A stretch of DNA of 64,000 nucleotides from Niebla homalea. Taxonomy: Eukaryota; Ascomycota; Lecanoromycetes; Lecanorales; Ramalinaceae. The notes beneath the pieces are model-generated. The model saw nothing but the letters and a program-made list of their open reading frames with translations, was not told the DNA's origin and ran no database searches. Where the stretch lies: NCBI GenBank assembly GCA_019925105.1, contig JAHGAU010000025.1, positions 124,001 through 188,000 of the forward strand, given 5' to 3'. Position 1 is the stretch's first letter; each line of letters begins with the position of its first letter. Positions 59,229-64,000 of the stretch are shown in pieces. The position numbers and the translations under genes are program-made.

Positions 59229-59390
59229 TGTCAGGGAACTGATCCATGAGGTCGAGCTATGGACGGAATAATAGCTATGAGGGTGGCTATGGTACAGGAT
59301 CCATAAAGGATATAAGTGGGAGTGCCAAGCCACCGGTCCCAGAACGGTAACATACCCGAGGGCCTGGAGGCCAGGGATGGAACCGTGACA
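59229..59390 (-). repeat. 3' LTR of the 1932-bp element
   Basis: 162 bp. Differs from 60999-61160 at four transitions. Preceded by gtaag. Confidence 0.93.
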
Positions 59391-60998
59391 CGACCCCCCC
59401 CTTCACGACGGTGAACTCCTGTGAACCATTCATATTAAATCCACCCCCCTCGGCGGTAGCTATCATTAAAAGGAACCACCGGGTGTGTATCTGACACCTT
59501 GGACCAGCGTGGTGGTTGAGATCCAGCCCCTGAGTAAGCCGGAAAAATCGAAAAAATCGAGGTTTACACCGGGCAAACGGACTAAAAAAACCGAATAGAA
59601 AAAATCGATTTCAAGTCGATTGCCGTATTCTCCGAGGAATAGCCGTAGTCGTACACTCTTGTCTAAAGGGGTTTAGTGTAAAGTCGACTGTTAACCGGCT
59701 GGAACGTTAAATCGATTAACGCGATATCCGTGTCGAGAGGGCTACCACGGTCGATACCGTGGATCAGGCTCTTACTTGTTGATACCGTGGATGAGGCTTT
59801 TACCCTGACACCGTCGTCTTAACCTCCCTCCTCTTGACCGTCCTTTCTTTGCCTTTGATACACCACTACGACGTCCACTTTACTCCAGTATTATTATACC
59901 ATCCAATATAAGCCACTCTTTGGCCTATAGTCTTATCTACTCTCTTGGGAATCTCTACAGCTGGTATATAATTCATATTGTTGATAAGCCGGTAGGTAAA
60001 AAAGATGAGGTTAGGGCCGGTAAGCCGTAAGAAGGGGTAGTTAACTAGAGAATCGACTTAAAATTCGACTAAAGAATTGAATACCGTTAAGCAGGCTTAC
60101 TACGTACGCTTAACGTACGGCTTTAATAACTAAATGCGTACGCTTAACTTATCGCACGGCTTTAAGAAGATATTGCTCTTAAAAATAACGAGATAACGGT
60201 TATCTAATATAAAGCTTATTTGCTATCGCTTGCTTACTATAGCTTATTATTAAGCTAACGGGCTTCTGGATTAATAAATTAACGACGGGCCCCTCTTAAT
60301 TATCGTCTTAATAGGTTCTTTTAATTGCGGCCTACTCGGGTAACGCCCTTGACGTAAGACCGACTGACTCGTACGTTTTCTTGACGCAACTGAGTAACTG
60401 AAGTATACGTTCCACTACTTGGCGTAATACTTTGACTAAATACACCTTTCCGGGCGACTTGATACGTACGCTACCGGTACGACTTGACTAACTCCGTCAG
60501 GTCCTTTTAACTAACGTTTCCTAACTATCTCGTATACGCCTTTTGCGCAATACGGTGTCCGTCCTAAACGATGCAATACTCCGGGCTACCAAGCCGGTAA
60601 ATAGTATTGTTTTGTTAAGTAATACGACTATATACGGGGCTGACAACAAACCCTAATATAAAAAAATAACTAATTACGTACGCTACTAGTACGGCTTAAC
60701 TAATATGTCGAGTGGCTTATTTACGAAGTCGACTTTAACGTTAATACCCTATATTACGGGCAGGGTAATTAACTGCGTATATTCGTTGTACGATTTGAGG
60801 AGATGTTGACGATAGGCCCATTTGCGGTGTCGTCCTTGACTAATACCGGCTTTAGCACCGTTGCTAACTGCCCCCCTAACGATATCTAAGCACCCTTTCG
60901 GCTCCACGGTCGGGATTGCGACAATATTGTTTTGGTAAAGTACGACTGTATATGAGGCTCACAACCAACCTCGCGATACAGAAGGATAGCTATTATTA

Positions 60999-61160
60999 TG
61001 TCAGGGAACTGATCCATGAGGTCGAGCTATGGACGGAATAATAGCTATGAGGGTGACTATGGTACAGGATTCATAAAGGATATAAGTGGGAGTGCCAAGC
61101 CACCAGTCCCAGAACGGTAACGTACCCGAGGGCCTGGAGGCCAGGGATGGAACCGTGACA
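60999..61160 (-). repeat. 5' LTR of the 1932-bp element
   Basis: 162-bp partner of 59229-59390. Followed by gtaag. The primer-binding region should lie directly left of it at about 60985-60998. Confidence 0.93.
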
Positions 61161-61440
61161 GTAAGTATAATAGTTTAAACTAATAAGTACCGTAAAAAAA
61201 TAAATTATAAGATCGGTAATAAAATTTATTTCTTTATTAAGAATATTAAAATAATACGATTATATAAGAAATTAAATTATAAAATAATCGGTTTTTATAA
61301 GATCGTCGGTTAAATAAATTATTTATATAAGTTTAAGTTACTGGAAACTTTTCATATTAATAACGTTTTTTATATAGTTTTTTTAAGGATAACCGTAAAA
61401 AACCCTTTATTTAATTAAGAGTTAATCCCCGCCGATTTCA

Positions 61441-61565
61441 TTATTATCGATAATTAAAAAGAATAAATTGTTAATAATATATTTAATTTTCGATTTTCTT
61501 ACGGCCGGCTTTAATATAAAATAAATTAATTTAAATACGACTTCGATCTTAAATAATATAATATT
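61441..61565 (+). pseudogene. chromodomain relic at the gypsy integrase C-terminus
   Basis: The plus strand reads KE-IVNNIFNFRFSYGRL-YKIN-FKYDFDL, matching the chromodomain pattern EWEVE-ILDSR..G-LQYLVKWKGYD..E with stops at the Trp/Gln positions, as expected from RIP. In chromoviruses this domain directs integration to histone-marked chromatin. Confidence 0.72.
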
Positions 61566-61889
61566 GATTATAATGAATTCAAATACGCGGCCGATATAAT
61601 AATTAAATATTACTATTAATATTTTAATAAGCTTAACCTATATAACCGGCTTTAATTAAAAAGATAATAACGTTAAACCCGAATAGGTAATAATATACGA
61701 TTACGGTTATACCTCGGAGAATACGGTAATCGACTTAGTTTAATCTTTTATTAATCCGGCTTTTAATTATCTTTTTGTTTTTTTTCTAAATTACTTAATA
61801 ATTACCGGGCTATTACCGCTACCGTTTTCTTTATTAACGTTGCCGGTGGCTATAATATCGCGGTCGATATCTCGAGAGGGGGGGGGTAA

Positions 61890-62152
61890 TATTATAAGTA
61901 TATATGTTTATAACGGCTTGCTGGCGGCTTACTATAAGGGGCTGGATGGAAGGCTGGATAAAGGGTACTGCAATAGGGTAGGTGTTGTACGCAGGGCGGC
62001 TTATTAACCGCATGGGGTAAGGTGGCTACTAGCGTCTTAGCATTTGCGGCCTTCAAGTATAGTTTGCGTACCACCACCTGTATTTACTCCTTAGACTTAT
62101 TCTCTTAGTTAATCATACCCTTATTGACTCACCTCCAAGCACGGTACTAACA
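61890..62152 (+). repeat. 3' LTR of the chromovirus-type element
   Basis: 263-bp partner of 53902-54164. The palindrome at its start is degraded here (tattataagtatatatg). Followed by atata. Confidence 0.92.
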
Positions 62153-62157
62153 ATATA

Positions 62158-63785
62158 CGTAACGAGTACTCCGGATTTCGTATATAATTAAATTTTCTAG
62201 TTCTATATATATTAAAATTATATAATATTTAACCCCGATACAGTAAATACAAGTACCGATATATAAGTATTAAATAATAAATAAAAAATATTAATTTTAG
62301 TATATATATAACTAATACCGAATAATATCTTTAAACGTTTCGTTTTAATTAAGCGATAACGTAATACGCGATTTTTATATAAACTTAAATATATAACGGG
62401 AATATACTTAATATATATAGAGTTAATACTATTAGAACTAGTCATTTAAACGGAATAATCGCGAATTTCACGACTAAATATGAATAATTTGCGCAAGTTA
62501 TTTTTATATTAAGTATATATAAAGCTGATCCTTAATAAACGTATTTACCCGAACTTCCGTAATGAAAATAAAATATTTATTTTTACCGGAAAATAAGTAT
62601 TACCGGTATATATTACGTATAACAATAAATAAGTATATATTATTTAAATATTAATAATATTTATAACCTATACTTAAAACGCCGGGTACCTTTTTTAAGC
62701 GTAAAGTATATTTATATTCCCTATTATTAATCGAATATATATTAAAATTATAATAGAAAAATTTTACCCCTCCCTCTAATTCGTCCGGGGACGAGGCCCT
62801 AACCCCTATATCTAAGCGGGGTAAGTTTTTTTTCGATTATGGAATATATATACTAAACGTATACAGACCGCCCCCCCCCCCCCGCGTATAAAGAATAAAC
62901 TTAAATCCAAGAAACATAATAGATCCCTAAACCCCCATAGTCAGAGCATATGCTAAGGATCTGCTAGCTTCAAGCACTAGCAATCAAAAAGTGAGCGTTT
63001 GAGCATATGTAAAGGGCGGGCGGGTAAGCATGTGCTTAGCACATCAAAGGGCAGGGTGGGCGGGGCATATATTTCGTCTATACAGAGCAAAGTAGATTTA
63101 GCTAGAGAACAATAATAACTGCATTTGCTCGGCAAGAACTCATACTTAGCATATGCTGATTCTAATAAGATTTCTTTTCTGTTTTTTTGTTATTTCCTTT
63201 TATAATTATTATTTTTCTAAATAAATCTTATTATCGGGTTTACTATAAATCTTTTATTTCTAAAAATATAAATCAATAAATATATAATTTATAAAATATA
63301 AATATAATAAAATATATTAAATTCTTAAATATATTAATTCTTAAATATATGAATTATTAAATTTATGAAATATAAAATATATAAATTATTAAATATATAA
63401 AAATAACTTTTGAAAAATAGAAATTAATTTGAAATTTAAATCATATTTATTTAAATATAAGGATTTAAAAAATATAGTATTTGGTTTTAATTTTAAATTC
63501 TTTCTATAATTATATTATTTATCATTTAAAATCTTTAAAATATAAAAAATTTAAATATAATTATAAATAAATGAAACACAAGTATATATTTATTATTTAA
63601 ATTTTTTAATAAATATAACGTCTTTAAATTATTATAATAAATATTTATATAAATTAAATATCATATTAAATAATAAAATATATTGAAAAAAGTTATATAT
63701 AATTAATAGATATTTTTAATAGAATTTATTAAATTTATAATATATATATATTAATTTTCGAGAAAAAATATATTGAAAATATATT
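62158..63785. other. AT-mutated DNA with a cluster of CATATG motifs and a poly-C run
   Basis: Continuation of 52939-53901. It holds a run of about 14 C near 62871-62884. A less mutated patch, 62940-63170, repeats the palindromic core agcatatgct in both orientations (near 62947 and 63159), with a related aagcatgtgctt (63029-63040). From 63180 it is almost pure A/T with short ttaaatatat-type repeats. The minus frame at 62218-62445 is not convincing. Confidence 0.5.
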
Positions 63786-64000
63786 GATTGATTGATTGAT
63801 TTATACTACGGGTCTAGCTAAGCTAATTCCGGCGTTCCTTAATACGCGGCCTTTTAACCTTATTGGTAACCGTAAAAACCTGATACTTATAACGTTAAAG
63901 TAAAAATCGGCGTTTATTAAGCCTTTACCCTTTATCCCTTAAAGTAAAGGATATTAACGGCCGTTTAAAGAATAATAATTTATTTATATACTTCTTATAT
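63786..64000 (-). mobile_element. Tad-like LINE, copy 3, 3' end only (runs off the window)
   Basis: Starts with gattgattgattgattt followed by the same sequence as 7371 and 44778 onward (tactacgg-tctagctaagc..). Only the 3' end of the minus-strand element is inside the window. Confidence 0.85.

Larger units (their letters stand above)
59229..61160 (-). mobile_element. short non-autonomous LTR element (1932 bp), nearly unmutated copy
   Basis: Two 162-bp LTRs (59229-59390 and 60999-61160) with perfect ends TGTCAGGG..CCGTGACA and a perfect 5-bp duplication, gtaag (59224-59228 and 61161-61165). The LTRs differ at four positions only, all transitions, so the insertion is recent. A C run at 59391-59400 is the polypurine tract of the minus strand. 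Next to the right LTR the minus strand starts taataatagctatccttctg, the same leader as in 22570-24203. The 1.6-kb interior has no coding frame. Composition is near normal while its gypsy host is heavily mutated, so it inserted later. Its LTR ends match those of the gypsy element at 751-14119, a plausible source of enzymes. Confidence 0.93.
53902..62152 (+). mobile_element. Ty3/gypsy chromovirus-type LTR retrotransposon, RIP-mutated
   Basis: Two 263-bp LTRs (53902-54164 and 61890-62152) start TGTTAT/TATTAT and end taata/taaca, with a perfect 5-bp duplication, atata, outside (53897-53901 and 62153-62157). A purine run (gagagggggggggtaa) directly precedes the right LTR, so it reads on the plus strand. 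In order on the plus strand: reverse transcriptase near 56.95-57.48 kb with YINNILIYN at 57328-57354 (from YLDDILIYS, both Asp lost); integrase near 58.47-59.2 kb with a decayed H/C zinc part, LINLIITLPD and YYPKINK-TEQVNQ; and a chromodomain-like end (61441-61565, KE-IVNNIF..YKIN-FKYDF). A short LTR element is inserted in the integrase C-terminal region. Net length without it is about 6.3 kb. All frames are broken by TAA/TAG. Confidence 0.93.

Noticed and set aside
1..64000. tRNA and rRNA genes
   Set aside because: No cloverleaf A/B-box pattern or rRNA-like conserved block was noticed; a tRNA scan would be decisive.

Overview
The window looks like nuclear DNA of a filamentous ascomycete (Pezizomycotina). 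Long stretches consist almost only of A, T and surviving CpG, with CpA/TpG nearly gone, and reading frames are broken by TAA/TAG where CAA/CAG is expected. This is the mark of repeat-induced point mutation (RIP). I cannot name the species. I saw no rRNA, tRNA or CRISPR array.

Layout. 1-14.1 kb: a RIP-mutated Ty3/gypsy element (751-14119, minus strand, 174-bp LTRs, target duplication gaatt). Nested in it are a Tad-like LINE (7371-13134) and an unmutated 857-bp inverted-repeat element carrying a minisatellite (4945-5801). 14.1-22.4 kb: degraded DNA with relics of a coiled-coil gene and an Ulp1/C48 protease-like gene. 22.4-29.0 kb: a Ty1/copia element (minus strand), one LTR of which is split by a short non-autonomous LTR element (22570-24203). 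30.4-31.8 kb: an unknown gene kept in one frame but hit by about twenty nonsense changes. 32-43.9 kb: an island of normal base composition. 43.9-50.6 kb: RIP-mutated DNA with a second LINE copy (44778-50563, 13-bp target duplication). 50.8-52.9 kb: a short normal island with one gene relic. 53.9-62.2 kb: a chromodomain gypsy element (plus strand) with a second member of the non-autonomous LTR family inside it (59229-61160). 63.8 kb to the end: start of a third LINE copy.

The most unusual part is 33.8-38.15 kb in the normal island. On the minus strand lies the C-terminal part of an RPB1-like RNA polymerase subunit. Head to head with it, on the plus strand, lies the C-terminal part of an RPB2-like subunit. 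Both are very divergent and frameshifted, and each lacks its N-terminal half. Further minus-strand frames rich in Cys/His follow the RPB1 part. Neither is close to the eukaryotic nuclear enzyme, so I read the block as a decayed piece of a large DNA virus (Nucleocytoviricota-like) or comparable extrachromosomal element that escaped RIP. This is inference from motif order and was not checked by a database search.

Host-like genes in the island are all small, partial or broken: a Cys-rich frame resembling fungal DUF3716 proteins, a TPR-ended NLR relic, and the 5' half of a PD-(D/E)XK-like gene whose 3' half has been eroded. No complete, ordinary housekeeping gene is visible.
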